NCBI RefSeq assembly: GCF_002284575.1
Contig: NZ_NPKJ01000019.1
Coordinates: 248,001 to 312,000, forward strand
Length of the DNA: 64,000 bases
Direction of reading: 5' to 3'
Source: Mesorhizobium temperatum
GTDB taxonomy: Bacteria; Pseudomonadota; Alphaproteobacteria; Rhizobiales; Rhizobiaceae
The translations under genes were made by a program, and so were the position numbers. Within the stretch, counting starts at the first letter, position 1. Each line of letters begins with the position of its first letter. Below are positions 35,652 through 45,561 of the stretch, piece by piece. Under the pieces are notes generated by a model that did no database searches, was not told the DNA's origin, and saw nothing but the letters and a program-made list of their open reading frames with translations.

Positions 35652-36601
35652 GAACGCCCTCCCCAAAGGACGGCAACGACACTGCTGTCCTAAAATCCTT
35701 TGCCGGCATTGAAGCCCGCGCCGCTCCGTGGGGCAAGGGCCGAATGTTCGATCATGCTGCTCGCCGCAGATCAGGGCCGTGTCCCGCCTCCTGCATCTCG
35801 TCCAGAAAAACGCTCCGACGCCGAACTTGGTCCCCGATAATCCCGCTATCCACAGGCTCGTGGCCGTTTCGCCAGAAGCTTATCCCCCGTATGTTAAACC
35901 CATCTCAGGCGGCTACCGATCGCCAAGTCGAAAGGCAAAGCGAAACGGCGGATTTCCTGAGGCCCGTACGGCCCCGAACGAAAGCAGGCTTGCCTGATTT
36001 GAGGAGGGATGCCGAGACCTACGGGGCCGCGGAAAGCGTGCGAACGCCTACGGCGGACCGATGCTGCCATGAAGGACGGCAAACACCTTCGATGGCGCGC
36101 TGGACGAAGCTCGCAAGGGTGGAGACTGGCGAGGTCCCGAACGGCGCTGCCCTCGCGCAGTGACTGGCAGGACCGTCAACATCAAGGCCGGCATGGCGCG
36201 ACGTCTTTACGGAAGTTGCTGCCGCGACCGTGTCCTGATCTGACAGGGAGGCGCTGGGAGAAATCCCGGCGCCGACTGTCGTTTGGGCTTCTCTCGCGAT
36301 TTGACCGCCTGGCTCACGCGCATCGGATCGACTACGATCGCCCCGGAGGGAAACTTCCTGACGTTGATTCAGAAGCTTTGCAGCAGACGTCAAGTCGAAC
36401 ACAACTACGATTGGTGCGACCTTTCGGCCACAGTCAGCGACCACGTTCCGTTCCGTGGCGTACCCGTCACGCTCATTCCACAATCGCGGCCAAATCCCGC
36501 CTTGTTCCACGGTGATTGACGATGCCTGAGCGTCGCGCATCCTGTTCGGTCACGCGAAGGACCTCAGCGGTATTTTTCAAGCAACTCAGAGGGACAGGAC
36601 C
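35652..36601. other. Gene-free stretch of about 950 bases
   Basis: The longest gap in the window. Several open frames exist on both strands, but none has a recognisable domain, a good ribosome binding site or steady codon use. I see no clear hairpin or repeat. It may hold decayed genes or an unrecognised RNA. Confidence 0.4.
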
Positions 36602-37111
36602 GTGATCAAGACCGCCCTTGTCGCCATGACCATCGTCGGCTGCGACTGCGATGCCAGGCTTTGCGAATATATCGGCGAGACGCCGGCCAAGTGGTCGTCC
36701 ATCGCCGATTGCGAAGCGGCCATGAAAAGCCAGATGTTGCACGCGCGCAATTTCAACTATCCGCTTGTCTCAGGCATCTGTCGTACGACGCAAACGCCGT
36801 CGTCGCAGCTTGCCGCGACGGCCTCAATGCCCGAGTTGACGACGGCAGCGCAGACAGCCACCGACCCGCTCCCCTCGGAATTGGACCATCGGCCGAGCGT
36901 TGCTGTCGGATCGCGGGCAACGGCGACGGAAACGGAAGCTGCCACACCGGTTGCCTATGACTCTGTGGTCGATGGCGGACGGTCGGTGCTGTATCGCACA
37001 AAGAATGGTTACGGCGTCGTCAAGACCGACTTTGGCCGCGCCGCATCCGCGACCATCGGCATGGCCAAGCGGTCGGCGAACTGGCTGGCTGCGAAAATGC
37101 CCGGCGGCTAA
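36602..37111 (+). CDS. Conserved-looking protein of unknown function
   Basis: 169 residues from a GTG at 36602. An N-terminal region of Cys-rich type ('IVGCDCDARLCEYI', then 'DCEAAMKSQM' and 'SGICRT') looks like a small disulfide-stabilised exported domain. A Thr/Ala-rich linker follows, then 'YDSVVDGGRSVLYRTKNGYGVVKTDFGRA'. From memory, proteins with this N terminus are widespread in rhizobia, with no known function. It ends 4 bases into the convergent DUF3137 gene. Confidence 0.68.
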   Translation: MIKTALVAMTIVGCDCDARLCEYIGETPAKWSSIADCEAAMKSQMLHARNFNYPLVSGICRTTQTPSSQLAATASMPELTTAAQTATDPLPSELDHRPSVAVGSRATATETEAATPVAYDSVVDGGRSVLYRTKNGYGVVKTDFGRAASATIGMAKRSANWLAAKMPGG

Positions 37112-38112
37112 CCCGCTGCCTCGTCGTTTGCGCCGATCTTGCGCACCAGCGCCGCCGTCGCCAGCATCGCGCCGATGTCTGATATCATCGGCGCGACATG
37201 CTTGGCGTAGTCGAGCGGCACCGAGATATCAGGCAGCTCGAAAAAATCCTTCCTCTGCGGCAACAGCAGAAAACCATCGCCGCCATTGAGCGCAACCCGG
37301 GCGGGGTCATCAGGCCATGTCTCGCTGAGCCATGTCAGCGCCTGCGCCAGCCGGCCGCTCACCAGCGGCTGCGCCGCCTCGACATTGTCGGTGCGGAAGT
37401 CGTAGGCGGCATCGAGCTCGGGCACCCCGCATGACAATTCCTGCATCTTGCTGGCGAACATGCCGCGGAAGAACCCGACGGCCATGTCAGTCCGGCGGGC
37501 CGCCACCAATATGCCGGGGAACGGCACGATCGTCTCGAAGGCAACGACGATCCCCTTGAATGCTATCGTGCCGCTCTTGCCCGTGCCTTGCCGGAGATCC
37601 GCTTCGTAAAGCTCGAACGGAAATCCCTCGTAGCGGCCGGATACGATGTCGTCGAAGCGTCTGGTGTTAAAAGTGCCGATCGTCTCGCGCGGCAGCCGGT
37701 CGAACGAATTCGGCGTCACATCATGCTCGTAGCGCATATCCTCAATAAAACCGAAGATGATCGGCAGCAGCGTTTTGCGGAACGAGTGCTGCAACGTGCT
37801 CGTCGGCTTGATCGCCTGGAAATAGAGCAGGATCGCCGCCACGAACCCGACGACATAGAGGAACACATGCGGTGTCGAGAACCATCGCTCGTATGGATCG
37901 GCGATCATATTGAAAAGCCAGGCGACGAGTGCCACGAACAACAGCACCAGTCCGATGAACAGCGGCACCCGCCAGCGGACTTGCCGGTAGGCCGAAGCCC
38001 TTTCGGTCTCGTAGGCCGCGAGATTGCTCTTGATGCCGGCGATGTCAGCTTCATCAGGCATGAAATCCGCTGCTTCCATCGCCATACCACCGTCGAAAGA
38101 CCGAACACCCAT
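37108..38112 (-). CDS. DUF3137 membrane protein
   Basis: About 334 residues. Two membrane segments lie near the N terminus ('VPLFIGLVLLFVALVAWLF' and 'VFLYVVGFVAAILLYF'). The cytoplasmic remainder is typical of DUF3137: 'RKTLLPIIFGFIEDMRYEHD', 'FNTRRFDDIVSGRYEG', and 'AFKGIVVAFETIVPFPGILV'. Function unknown. The exact start is uncertain: ATGs at 38112, 38085 and 38079 are all in frame. Confidence 0.8.
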   Translation of the reverse strand: MGVRSFDGGMAMEAADFMPDEADIAGIKSNLAAYETERASAYRQVRWRVPLFIGLVLLFVALVAWLFNMIADPYERWFSTPHVFLYVVGFVAAILLYFQAIKPTSTLQHSFRKTLLPIIFGFIEDMRYEHDVTPNSFDRLPRETIGTFNTRRFDDIVSGRYEGFPFELYEADLRQGTGKSGTIAFKGIVVAFETIVPFPGILVAARRTDMAVGFFRGMFASKMQELSCGVPELDAAYDFRTDNVEAAQPLVSGRLAQALTWLSETWPDDPARVALNGGDGFLLLPQRKDFFELPDISVPLDYAKHVAPMISDIGAMLATAALVRKIGANDEAAG

Positions 38113-38211
38113 CTCGGACAATAGCCGATTTTGCGGAAAGTCGCGCGACGACAGCGTTGGGATGGTGGTGAGACCACACGATTTGTCTGAGCCACCAGTC
38201 GACTGTGGCCA

Positions 38212-39282
38212 TCAATCCCGGTTACCAAAAACCGCAACGAAACGGTCCGTAACGTTTTGCCTTAATGCGCCCTCCAGCGTCTCAATGGGAACCAGCCGCT
38301 CATGGTCGCCGGCGCGCAGCCGCATGAAGGGATGCAGCCGGTAGGCGGCAATGGCGCCACGCGTGCCGGCGTCAGCGCTGATATCGACGGTCAGGATGCC
38401 CCCGATGCGGCCGGGCCACGGCTGGCGCGCAAAGGCGGTGCCGAGGAAATCGCCGAGCCCATAGGCGACGAGCGCCTTGCCGATCCGCTCCACCGGCTGC
38501 ACGACATGGGCATGGTGGCCGGCGATCAGCCCGACGCCTTGCGCGGCCAAATGCCGTGCCAATGCACGCGTTGCGGCCTGTGGAAAATGCCGGAATTCCC
38601 AATCCCAATGTGGCACGGCACAGGTGAGGTCGACGGCGGCGCCGCGCGGCCATCGTGCCGGGTCGCCTTGCATCGACACACGGCCCGCGTACGCGGCCGC
38701 GCCGGCATTGCGCCACAGCGTGAAAGCGGCAAAGCCTATTGTCAGCGGCCCGACCGAAAGGCGCTCGACCGGACCGGCGGCGGCGGTACCGATGCTGCGG
38801 ATGCCGAGACGGTTCAGCGCCGCCACGGTCTCGTCGAAACCCTCGACGCCTTGATCGAGCACATGATTGTTGGCGAGCGATAGCACCAGTTTCTCGCGCG
38901 AGATGCCGACGGCCGCCAGCGTCTCGGCAAGAAACCGCTCGGTCATGGCGTGACGGGTGCCAAGCTTCGTGCCCATCGCCGCGCTCGGTCGCTCCACCAC
39001 CGGGCTTTCGCAATTGCCGACCACCAGATCGGCGGAGCCGAGCAACGTGGCGATCGCCGGGTCGCATTGCGGCGCACTGCGATTGGCCACCGCCGAGATA
39101 TCGCCGACAAAGGCGAGCCGCACCGTCCGCCCCGGCGGCGGCTCGATCATCGTTCCTGCCGCCGGTGCAAAACCACGGGCGTCGCCGCCAAGCGTCGGCT
39201 TCAGGAAACGCGGCAGCCAAGACAATTTGTAGGAAAGCGGATAGTTCGACACGCGCAGCCTGTACCCGAATGGAACTGCCAC
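38212..39282 (-). CDS. CapA-family protein (poly-gamma-glutamate biosynthesis/metallophosphatase type)
   Basis: About 356 residues if it starts at the GTG at 39282; the open frame reaches 39423 without better evidence. CapA fold motifs: 'RLAFVGDISAVANR', 'LVVGNCESPVVERP', 'LSLANNHVLDQGVEGFDET', 'GLIAGHHAHVVQPVER' and 'LVAYGLGDFLGT'. These supply the metal-binding Asp/Asn/His set. Members take part in capsule or cell-surface polymer synthesis, or act as phosphatases. No capB/capC genes are nearby, so the role is open. Confidence 0.8.
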   Translation of the reverse strand: MAVPFGYRLRVSNYPLSYKLSWLPRFLKPTLGGDARGFAPAAGTMIEPPPGRTVRLAFVGDISAVANRSAPQCDPAIATLLGSADLVVGNCESPVVERPSAAMGTKLGTRHAMTERFLAETLAAVGISREKLVLSLANNHVLDQGVEGFDETVAALNRLGIRSIGTAAAGPVERLSVGPLTIGFAAFTLWRNAGAAAYAGRVSMQGDPARWPRGAAVDLTCAVPHWDWEFRHFPQAATRALARHLAAQGVGLIAGHHAHVVQPVERIGKALVAYGLGDFLGTAFARQPWPGRIGGILTVDISADAGTRGAIAAYRLHPFMRLRAGDHERLVPIETLEGALRQNVTDRFVAVFGNRD

Positions 39283-39395
39283 GGTAGACGATGCGCCCGA
39301 TATAGCGAAGCGCCTCTGTTCGGAATCGTGCGGACAAGGCGCGGCACGCGAATTGCGTGTATGCTTGCCGCCGAACAGCATACCGGAGGACCAAG

Positions 39396-40643
39396 ATGAC
39401 GCGATTTTCGAGCCTGCTGGCATCCGCCCTTATTCTGCTGCTGCCGGTTGCTTCTGCCGGTGCCGCAGCCCCCGAACCGGCCGCCCTGTTCGAGGCAAAA
39501 ACCGTAGCCGACCGCGACAGCACGCTTACAGCGCTCGAAGCCGCGCCCACTGATCCCGCGTCGGCCTACGCCGCGGGCGCCGGCCAATTCTTCACCGCGC
39601 TGGAGATCCTGGCCGGCGGCCTGCACCGCCATGGTTTCGAGAGCCCGCAATCATTCATACTGCCGCTGATGCGGCTGCCGGTACCGGACAATCCCAATCC
39701 CGAGCCGCTGACCTACGACGACTTCCGCGCCATCCTGGTCGCCTTCCGCGATCGGTTGGAAAAGTCCGCCGCCACGCTTGGATCCGTGCCTGCCGATGCC
39801 GACATCGGCATGGAGGTCGACCTCACACGTCTCGGCATCGACCTCAACGAGGATGGCCAGATCGCGCCGGACGAAAGCGCCGCGGCGATCATGGCATCGC
39901 TGTCACGCGGCGGCGCGCCAGACCCGGCCGCACCCGCCCTCACCTTCCGCTTCGACCGCGCCGATGGCTACTGGCTGCAGGGCTATGCCGAATTCCTGAT
40001 GGCGCAGGCGGATTTCTGGCTGGCGCATGATTTCAGGAACGCCTTCGACGGTTCGTTCCACATGCTGTTTCCGCGCGCCAGACTGCCGCTGCAGGACACG
40101 CTCGTTCCGCCGGACGGCGGCATGAGCGGCGGCATGCTGTCGTCCGAGTGGCGCATCGCCGACTTCATCTCGCTGGTTCATCTGGTCAACTGGCCGGTCG
40201 TCGAGCCGGAGCGCCGGCAGGCGGCGCGTCGCCATCTCATGGAAATGATCCGTCTGTCCCGCGAAGACTGGAAGGCGATCCGCGCCGAGACCGACAACGA
40301 CCGCGAATGGCTGCCCGGCCCGCTACAGAAAGGCGCCAGCCCGCTCACCGGCCTGGAAGTCGGCGAGGAGCAGGTCCAGGCCTGGCACGCCGCGCTTGAC
40401 ATGGCAGAGGACCTACTCGAAGGCCGCATCTTGCTGCCGCATTTCCGCTTCGCTGACAAAGGCATCAATATGAAGCGCTTCTTCGACGAACCAAAGCCCT
40501 TTGACCTGGTGCTGTCGATCACCGGCCCGGCCATCGCGCCCTATCTCGAGAGCGGAAAGATCCTCACCAGCGAAGAGTTCGACCAGATCCAGCGCCAGTT
40601 CGGCGGCGCCGGGTTTTTCACGTTTGCGCTGTGGTTCAACTGA
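39396..40643 (+). CDS. Exported protein of unknown function with an EF-hand-like loop
   Basis: 415 residues; GGAGG precedes the ATG at 39396 by 6 bases. A signal peptide ('LLASALILLLPVASAGAAA') directs it to the periplasm. The loop 'DLNEDGQIAPDE' near residue 150 matches a calcium EF-hand, and the rest is helical with no family I can name. It is divergent from the CapA-like gene. Confidence 0.72.
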   Translation: MTRFSSLLASALILLLPVASAGAAAPEPAALFEAKTVADRDSTLTALEAAPTDPASAYAAGAGQFFTALEILAGGLHRHGFESPQSFILPLMRLPVPDNPNPEPLTYDDFRAILVAFRDRLEKSAATLGSVPADADIGMEVDLTRLGIDLNEDGQIAPDESAAAIMASLSRGGAPDPAAPALTFRFDRADGYWLQGYAEFLMAQADFWLAHDFRNAFDGSFHMLFPRARLPLQDTLVPPDGGMSGGMLSSEWRIADFISLVHLVNWPVVEPERRQAARRHLMEMIRLSREDWKAIRAETDNDREWLPGPLQKGASPLTGLEVGEEQVQAWHAALDMAEDLLEGRILLPHFRFADKGINMKRFFDEPKPFDLVLSITGPAIAPYLESGKILTSEEFDQIQRQFGGAGFFTFALWFN

Positions 40644-40753
40644 GGGCGTTTCGACATCGCTCCTGACACCCTTGTGTCAGCAGCTTGGTTTCCTCTCGCG
40701 CCCCTAGTCACTCCGCTCTTTCCATTTTGGCCGATACCTCCCATATTCGGGGC

Positions 40754-43700
40754 ATGGCCAAACTTTCTGATAAAAAAACGCCGCAGCCGGCGCGTGATGA
40801 TCGCGCTTCGCCGCCCAAGCGGCGCAGCCCGTTGACCGATTTCCTCGATGCTTCGGAGCCGCTGCACAAGTGCGGTTTTGCCGAGGCGCCGCAGGCTGAA
40901 TTCTCAGGCACGCCGCTGACCGGCTCGATCGCCGATTGGGCCGAGCAGATCGAGCAGGAAGCCGAGAAGGAAGGGCGCCAAGTCTCCCCGCTTGAGGGGG
41001 AGATGTCGCCGAAGGCGACAGAGGGGGTCGGCAAAGGAAGCGCTCAACATGAGGGGTCGCCGAGCACTGCCGCACCGACCCCACCCGGCGGCTCCGCCGC
41101 CACCCTCCCCTCAAGGGGGAGGGAAGGCGCCAAGCAAAAGAAGATTCCCGAACGCTCCTCCTCCCCTGGCCGCACGGCGCGAGGCACCTCGATGGGCGGC
41201 GCGGCGTCGGCGCGGGAGCGAACCGCGGCCGGCCTCAATCCAGTTGCCGGCCTCGATGTTTCGCTGGAAGAGGCCGAGACCATGGCCTCCGGCGGCGTCA
41301 CCGCCACCGTTGCGGCGCTGTCGGCGCTGATCGAATCCGGCAATCCGCTGCACAAGGACGGCGTGCTGTGGACGCCGCACCGCCCGGCCCGGCCGGAAAA
41401 ATCCGAAGGCGGCATCGCCATCAAGATGGTGTCGGATTTCGAGCCGGCCGGCGACCAGCCGACGGCGATCAAGGACCTTGTCGAAGGCGTCAACGACAAC
41501 GACCGCACCCAGGTGCTGCTCGGCGTCACCGGCTCGGGAAAAACCTTCACCATGGCCAAGGTGATCGAGGAGACGCAGCGCCCTGCTTTGATCCTCGCCC
41601 CCAACAAGACGCTGGCCGCGCAGCTTTATTCCGAGTTCAAGAAATTCTTCCCGGAAAACGCCGTCGAGTATTTCGTCTCGTACTACGACTACTACCAGCC
41701 GGAAGCCTATGTGCCCCGGACGGATACCTTCATCGAGAAGGAATCGTCGATCAACGAGCAGATCGACCGCATGCGTCACTCGGCGACGCGCTCGCTGCTG
41801 GAGCGCGACGACGTCATCATCGTCGCCTCGGTATCCTGCATCTACGGTATCGGCTCGGTCGAAACCTATACGGCGATGACCTTCCAGATGCAGATCGGCG
41901 ACCGGCTCGACCAGCGCGCGCTGCTCGCCGACCTCGTCGCCCAGCAATACAAGCGGCAGGATATCAACTTCGTGCGCGGCTCGTTCCGCGTGCGCGGCGA
42001 CACGATCGAAATTTTTCCGGCTCACCTAGAGGATCGCGCCTGGCGCATCTCGCTGTTCGGCGACGAGATCGAGGCGATCACCGAGTTCGACCCGCTCACC
42101 GGCCAGAAGACCGGCGAATTGAAGAGCGTCAAGATCTACGCCAATTCGCACTATGTCACGCCGCGCCCGACCCTGAACCAGGCCATCAAGTCGATCAAGG
42201 AAGAGCTCAAGCACCGGCTGGTCGAACTCGAACGGGCAGGACGCCTGCTCGAGGCGCAGCGGCTGGAGCAGCGCACCCGCTTCGATCTCGAGATGCTGGA
42301 AGCCACCGGCTCCTGCGCCGGTATCGAGAACTATTCGCGCTATCTCACTGGCCGTCAGCCGGGCGATCCGCCGCCGACCCTGTTCGAATACATTCCCGAT
42401 AATGCGCTGGTTTTCATCGACGAAAGCCACGTCACCATACCGCAGATCGGCGGGATGTATCGCGGCGACTTCCGCCGCAAGGCGACACTGGCGGAGTACG
42501 GTTTCCGCTTGCCGTCCTGCATGGACAACCGGCCGCTGCGCTTCGAGGAATGGGACGCCATGCGCCCGCTCTCCGTCGCGGTTTCGGCAACGCCCGGCGG
42601 CTGGGAAATGGAACAGTCCGGCGGCGTCTTTGCCGAACAGGTCATTCGCCCGACCGGCCTGATCGACCCGCCGGTCGAAGTGCGTCCGGCCAAGACCCAG
42701 GTCGACGACGTCGTCGGCGAAATCCGCGAAACCACCAAGGCCGGCTACCGTACGCTGGTCACCGTGCTGACCAAGCGCATGGCCGAGGACCTCACCGAAT
42801 ATTTGCACGAGCAAGGCATTCGCGTCCGCTACATGCACTCCGACATCGACACGCTGGAGCGCATCGAGATCCTGCGTGACCTGCGCCTCGGCACCTTCGA
42901 CGTGCTGGTCGGCATCAACCTTTTGCGCGAAGGTCTCGACATTCCCGAATGCGGCTTCGTTGCCATTCTCGATGCCGACAAGGAGGGCTTCCTGCGCTCC
43001 GAAACTTCGCTGATCCAGACCATCGGCCGCGCCGCCCGAAACGTCGACGGCAAGGTCATCCTCTACGCCGACCAGATCACCGGCTCGATGGAGCGGGCGA
43101 TGGCCGAAACCAACCGCCGTCGCGAGAAGCAGATGGAGTGGAACGCGGCCAACGGCATTACCCCGGAATCGGTCAAGTCGCGCATCTCCGACATCCTGGA
43201 CTCGGTCTACGAGAAGGATCATGTCCGCGCCGACATCTCGCAGTTCACCGACAGCGCCGGCGCGATGATGGGCAACAATCTGAAAGCTCATCTCGACGCG
43301 ATGGACAAGCAGATGCGCGACGCCGCCGCCAATCTCGACTTCGAGAAGGCGGCCCGCATCCGCGACGAGATCAAGCGGCTGCGCGAGATGGAGCTGTCCA
43401 TCTCCGACGATCCGCTGGCCAAATATGCCGATATGGAAAGCCCGGTTTCGGGCCGCGAGAAGGGCAAGCACAACAAGGGCCGCGCCATCCACCGCACGGT
43501 CGACGATGACGGCAAGGGCCTGTTCCGCAAGCCCGCGCTCGATGAGATGGGCGCCGACGGCGCCGTGCCGGTCAAGAAGCCGCTCTTTGCCAAACCCTCG
43601 CTCGACGCGATGGGTCCGGGCACCGACATGCCGACGCCGGCCGGTGCGGTATCCCGCTCGCTGTTCAAGAAACAGTCGGCCGAAGAGGCGCACGGTTCCG

Positions 43701-43966
43701 ATTTCGGCATTCCAGGCGACTCGACCAAGCCGCTGTTCAAGAAGAACTCGCTCGATGAGATGACCGTGCGGCGGACTGAGAAACCGGTCGAAGGAAAAGT
43801 GCCAGCCAAGCCACAGCCGATCTCCCGCCAAACGGGCGCGAAGGAACGCTACGATTCGGCCAAACCAGTTGTCCGCCAGCGCGCCGGCATCGGCTCCTAC
43901 GAAGACCCCGCCGACGCCCGCCGCGAAAAGCGCCGCCCCGGTAAGACCGGTCGGCCCGGACGGTAG
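40754..43966 (+). CDS. uvrB: Excinuclease ABC subunit B
   Basis: 1,070 residues, against about 670 for a typical UvrB. It is the damage-verifying helicase of nucleotide excision repair. The core begins near '[20 protein letters not shown]' (residue 227); Walker A is 'GVTGSGKT' (257-264), the beta-hairpin is near '[20 protein letters not shown]', and a UvrC-binding UVR motif lies near '[17 protein letters not shown]'. The N-terminal 226 residues are extra and include a translated palindromic repeat (residues about 77-127). The C-terminal tail has four copies of an LFxKxxLDEM-like motif. The ATG at 40754 is preferred; the frame is open 69 bases further upstream. Confidence 0.92.
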   Translation: MAKLSDKKTPQPARDDRASPPKRRSPLTDFLDASEPLHKCGFAEAPQAEFSGTPLTGSIADWAEQIEQEAEKEGRQVSPLEGEMSPKATEGVGKGSAQHEGSPSTAAPTPPGGSAATLPSRGREGAKQKKIPERSSSPGRTARGTSMGGAASARERTAAGLNPVAGLDVSLEEAETMASGGVTATVAALSALIESGNPLHKDGVLWTPHRPARPEKSEGGIAIKMVSDFEPAGDQPTAIKDLVEGVNDNDRTQVLLGVTGSGKTFTMAKVIEETQRPALILAPNKTLAAQLYSEFKKFFPENAVEYFVSYYDYYQPEAYVPRTDTFIEKESSINEQIDRMRHSATRSLLERDDVIIVASVSCIYGIGSVETYTAMTFQMQIGDRLDQRALLADLVAQQYKRQDINFVRGSFRVRGDTIEIFPAHLEDRAWRISLFGDEIEAITEFDPLTGQKTGELKSVKIYANSHYVTPRPTLNQAIKSIKEELKHRLVELERAGRLLEAQRLEQRTRFDLEMLEATGSCAGIENYSRYLTGRQPGDPPPTLFEYIPDNALVFIDESHVTIPQIGGMYRGDFRRKATLAEYGFRLPSCMDNRPLRFEEWDAMRPLSVAVSATPGGWEMEQSGGVFAEQVIRPTGLIDPPVEVRPAKTQVDDVVGEIRETTKAGYRTLVTVLTKRMAEDLTEYLHEQGIRVRYMHSDIDTLERIEILRDLRLGTFDVLVGINLLREGLDIPECGFVAILDADKEGFLRSETSLIQTIGRAARNVDGKVILYADQITGSMERAMAETNRRREKQMEWNAANGITPESVKSRISDILDSVYEKDHVRADISQFTDSAGAMMGNNLKAHLDAMDKQMRDAAANLDFEKAARIRDEIKRLREMELSISDDPLAKYADMESPVSGREKGKHNKGRAIHRTVDDDGKGLFRKPALDEMGADGAVPVKKPLFAKPSLDAMGPGTDMPTPAGAVSRSLFKKQSAEEAHGSDFGIPGDSTKPLFKKNSLDEMTVRRTEKPVEGKVPAKPQPISRQTGAKERYDSAKPVVRQRAGIGSYEDPADARREKRRPGKTGRPGR
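40982..41134. repeat. Palindromic repeat inserted in frame inside uvrB
   Basis: The left arm (from TCTCCCCGCTTGAGGGGGAG to 'GAGGGGGTCG') and the right arm (from 'CGACCCCACCCGG' to 'CCTCAAGGGGGAGGG') are imperfect inverted copies of each other. They flank a centre of about 45 bases. The same architecture occurs between genes at 43977. Here the whole element is read through without a stop, giving about 50 residues in the UvrB N-terminal extension. Confidence 0.72.
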
Positions 43967-43976
43967 AGAGCTTCCC

Positions 43977-44114
43977 TTCTCCCCTTGTGGGAGAAGGTGG
44001 ATTGGCGCGCAGCGCCAAGACGGTTGAGGGGTGCTGGACGGAGCGCCGTCGGTGCCAAGCTGGAACACCCCTCATCCGACCGAGCTTTGCTCGGCCACCT
44101 TCTCCCACAAGGGT
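43977..44114. repeat. Intergenic palindromic repeat, split by the insertion sequence
   Basis: Begins with the stem CCTTCTCCC / GGGAGAAGG at 43977-43999, has a middle with 'GGTTGAGGGGTG' opposite 'CACCCCTCATCC', and ends with a second CCTTCTCCC arm at 44098-44106. Its last part continues after the insertion sequence (45384 onward, AAGGGGAGAAGG). It follows uvrB and may act as a transcript end. Confidence 0.65.
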
Positions 44115-45383
44115 GTTTGGACTGGGGACATCGCGAACAGGTGTGCGAGGACATCGCGAACAGTTTGCCATCCTATCGAGCCAGGGCATTGAGGTCGATG
44201 GTTTCTATTTTCTGGTGTCTGAACCAGGCGTCGAAGACGCCGTCGGCAGCGGTTGGGCGAAAGGCGACGGATTTGCCGGCGAAGGCCCTGCACAGGCGCA
44301 TGGTGTGGCCGAGGATGGAGACGAAGCCATGCTGCTGAACGCGGCGGACGAGATCGTCCTTGGCATAGTCGAACGGCTCGACGATATCGCGATACTGGCG
44401 CTGCGAGACGCGGTAGCGGTCGAGCGGCACAGCGCCGCCAAGCGCGTCGTGCGGACGCACGGTGTTGTAGACGTGACGCCAGCGATCGAAGGCGTCCTGG
44501 GCCTTGGGGAGATCGGCAAAGGGCGGTCCCTGCAGCGCTTCGGCTTTGAGCGAGCGATGGAAGCGCTCGTCCTTGCCGAGCGTCTGCGGGTGGCAAGGCC
44601 TGGAGTGGCTGACGGCGACGCCAGCCTCGATCAGCCAGACGGTGAGCAGCGTGAAGTTGTTGCGGCCGCCGTCGCCCCAGGGCGGGCCGTTGTCGGTGGC
44701 GATACGCCACGGCAGGCCGTATCGGCGGAAGGCGGCGATCAGCCGGGCCTTCACGGTTGCGGTGGTCTGATCGGCGCAGGCCGACAGCGCGATCGAGAAG
44801 CGCGAATGGTCGTCGAGCACAGTGAGCGGATGCAGCCGACCGCCATGCAAGGCGATGTGGCCCTTGAAATCCATCTGCCACAGATCGTTGGGAGCTTCGT
44901 GCTCGAAGCGGATGAAGGGCTGCGCCCCGCCGCCCAGCGCGCCCAGCGCGATGCCGTTGCGGCGCAGGATGCCGGTCACCGTCGAGGCCGCGGGCGTGCC
45001 GATACCATCGCGGGCGATGACGCGCGCGATCTTGCGTCCACCCCAAGCCGGATGCGCTGCACGCACCGAAAGCGCAGCCGTTTCCACCTCCGGCGCGCAC
45101 TGCGCCGGGCTCGATCTCGGCCGCCGCGACTGCTCGGCCAGTCCTGCCTCGCCCTCGCTCCGGTAGCGCGAAAGCAGCTTGTGGCCGCACGTCCGCCCGA
45201 TGCCGAAGCGCCGACACAACGCGCTCACATTCGACCCCTCCACCAACGCCAGCCTCACGAACTCCAACTTCTGCTTCATCGCGCTTCTGTCCTTGAGCGG
45301 CATCCCGAACCCCCTCGCGCACAATGCGCAAAACTGTTCGCGATGTCCTCGCACACCTGTTCGCGATGTCCCCAGTCCAAACA
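44115..45383 (-). mobile_element. Complete IS481-family insertion sequence
   Basis: 1,269 bases bounded by perfect 53-base inverted repeats (44115-44167 and 45331-45383) beginning TGTTTGGACTGGGG. Each end contains the 14-base unit GACATCGCGAACAG twice, probably two transposase sites. A 5-base target duplication AAGGG flanks it (44110-44114 and 45384-45388). It landed in the last stem of a palindromic repeat between uvrB and the ABC-F gene. Perfect ends and an intact transposase suggest a recent, functional element. Confidence 0.88.
44173..45303 (-). CDS. IS481-family transposase
   Basis: About 376 residues from the ATG at 45303. An N-terminal helix-turn-helix ('EGSNVSALCRRFGIGRTCGHKLLSRY') is followed by an rve/DDE integrase core. 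Core segments are 'DLWQMDFKGHIAL' (first Asp), 'RIATDNGPPWG' (second Asp) and 'HPQTLGKDERFHRSLKAE' (catalytic Glu region). The segment 'YNTVRPHDALGG' closes the family pattern. The frame is open upstream to 45384, but that part lies in the terminal repeat. Confidence 0.9.
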   Translation of the reverse strand: MPLKDRSAMKQKLEFVRLALVEGSNVSALCRRFGIGRTCGHKLLSRYRSEGEAGLAEQSRRPRSSPAQCAPEVETAALSVRAAHPAWGGRKIARVIARDGIGTPAASTVTGILRRNGIALGALGGGAQPFIRFEHEAPNDLWQMDFKGHIALHGGRLHPLTVLDDHSRFSIALSACADQTTATVKARLIAAFRRYGLPWRIATDNGPPWGDGGRNNFTLLTVWLIEAGVAVSHSRPCHPQTLGKDERFHRSLKAEALQGPPFADLPKAQDAFDRWRHVYNTVRPHDALGGAVPLDRYRVSQRQYRDIVEPFDYAKDDLVRRVQQHGFVSILGHTMRLCRAFAGKSVAFRPTAADGVFDAWFRHQKIETIDLNALAR

Positions 45384-45495
45384 AAGGGGAGAAGGGGGAG
45401 CATAGCCACCACTGTCAACGGCCGGCCACTTGCCATCCGCCCCACCCTTGGTGTAGCCAGTTTCTACAACTCAAACGTCTTGAAAGGAGGGCTGC

Positions 45496-45561
45496 ATGTC
45501 TTTCGACCACCACCGTCAGCGCGGCCCTGTCCCTGCCCTGCGAGCTTGCTTGCAGGGCTGA
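45496..45561 (+). CDS. Leader peptide upstream of the ABC-F gene
   Basis: A 21-codon ORF with a near-perfect ribosome binding site (AAAGGAGG, 5 bases before the ATG). It reads MSFDHHRQRGPVPALRACLQ-G. The R-Q-R is an Arg-X-Arg motif of the kind that promotes macrolide-dependent ribosome stalling in erm-type leaders. Its stop codon (45559-45561) lies inside the first arm of the alternative stems described for 45552-45697. Ribosome stalling in it could therefore change the mRNA fold. Confidence 0.6.
   Translation: MSFDHHRQRGPVPALRACLQG

Noticed and set aside
35846-35854. CTATCCACA, close to a DnaA box, in the 950-base gap
   Set aside because: A single imperfect match with no cluster, AT-rich region or replication gene nearby; no support for an origin.
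42026-44068. Minus-strand open frame of 680 codons
   Set aside because: Antisense shadow of uvrB; no domain or ribosome binding site.
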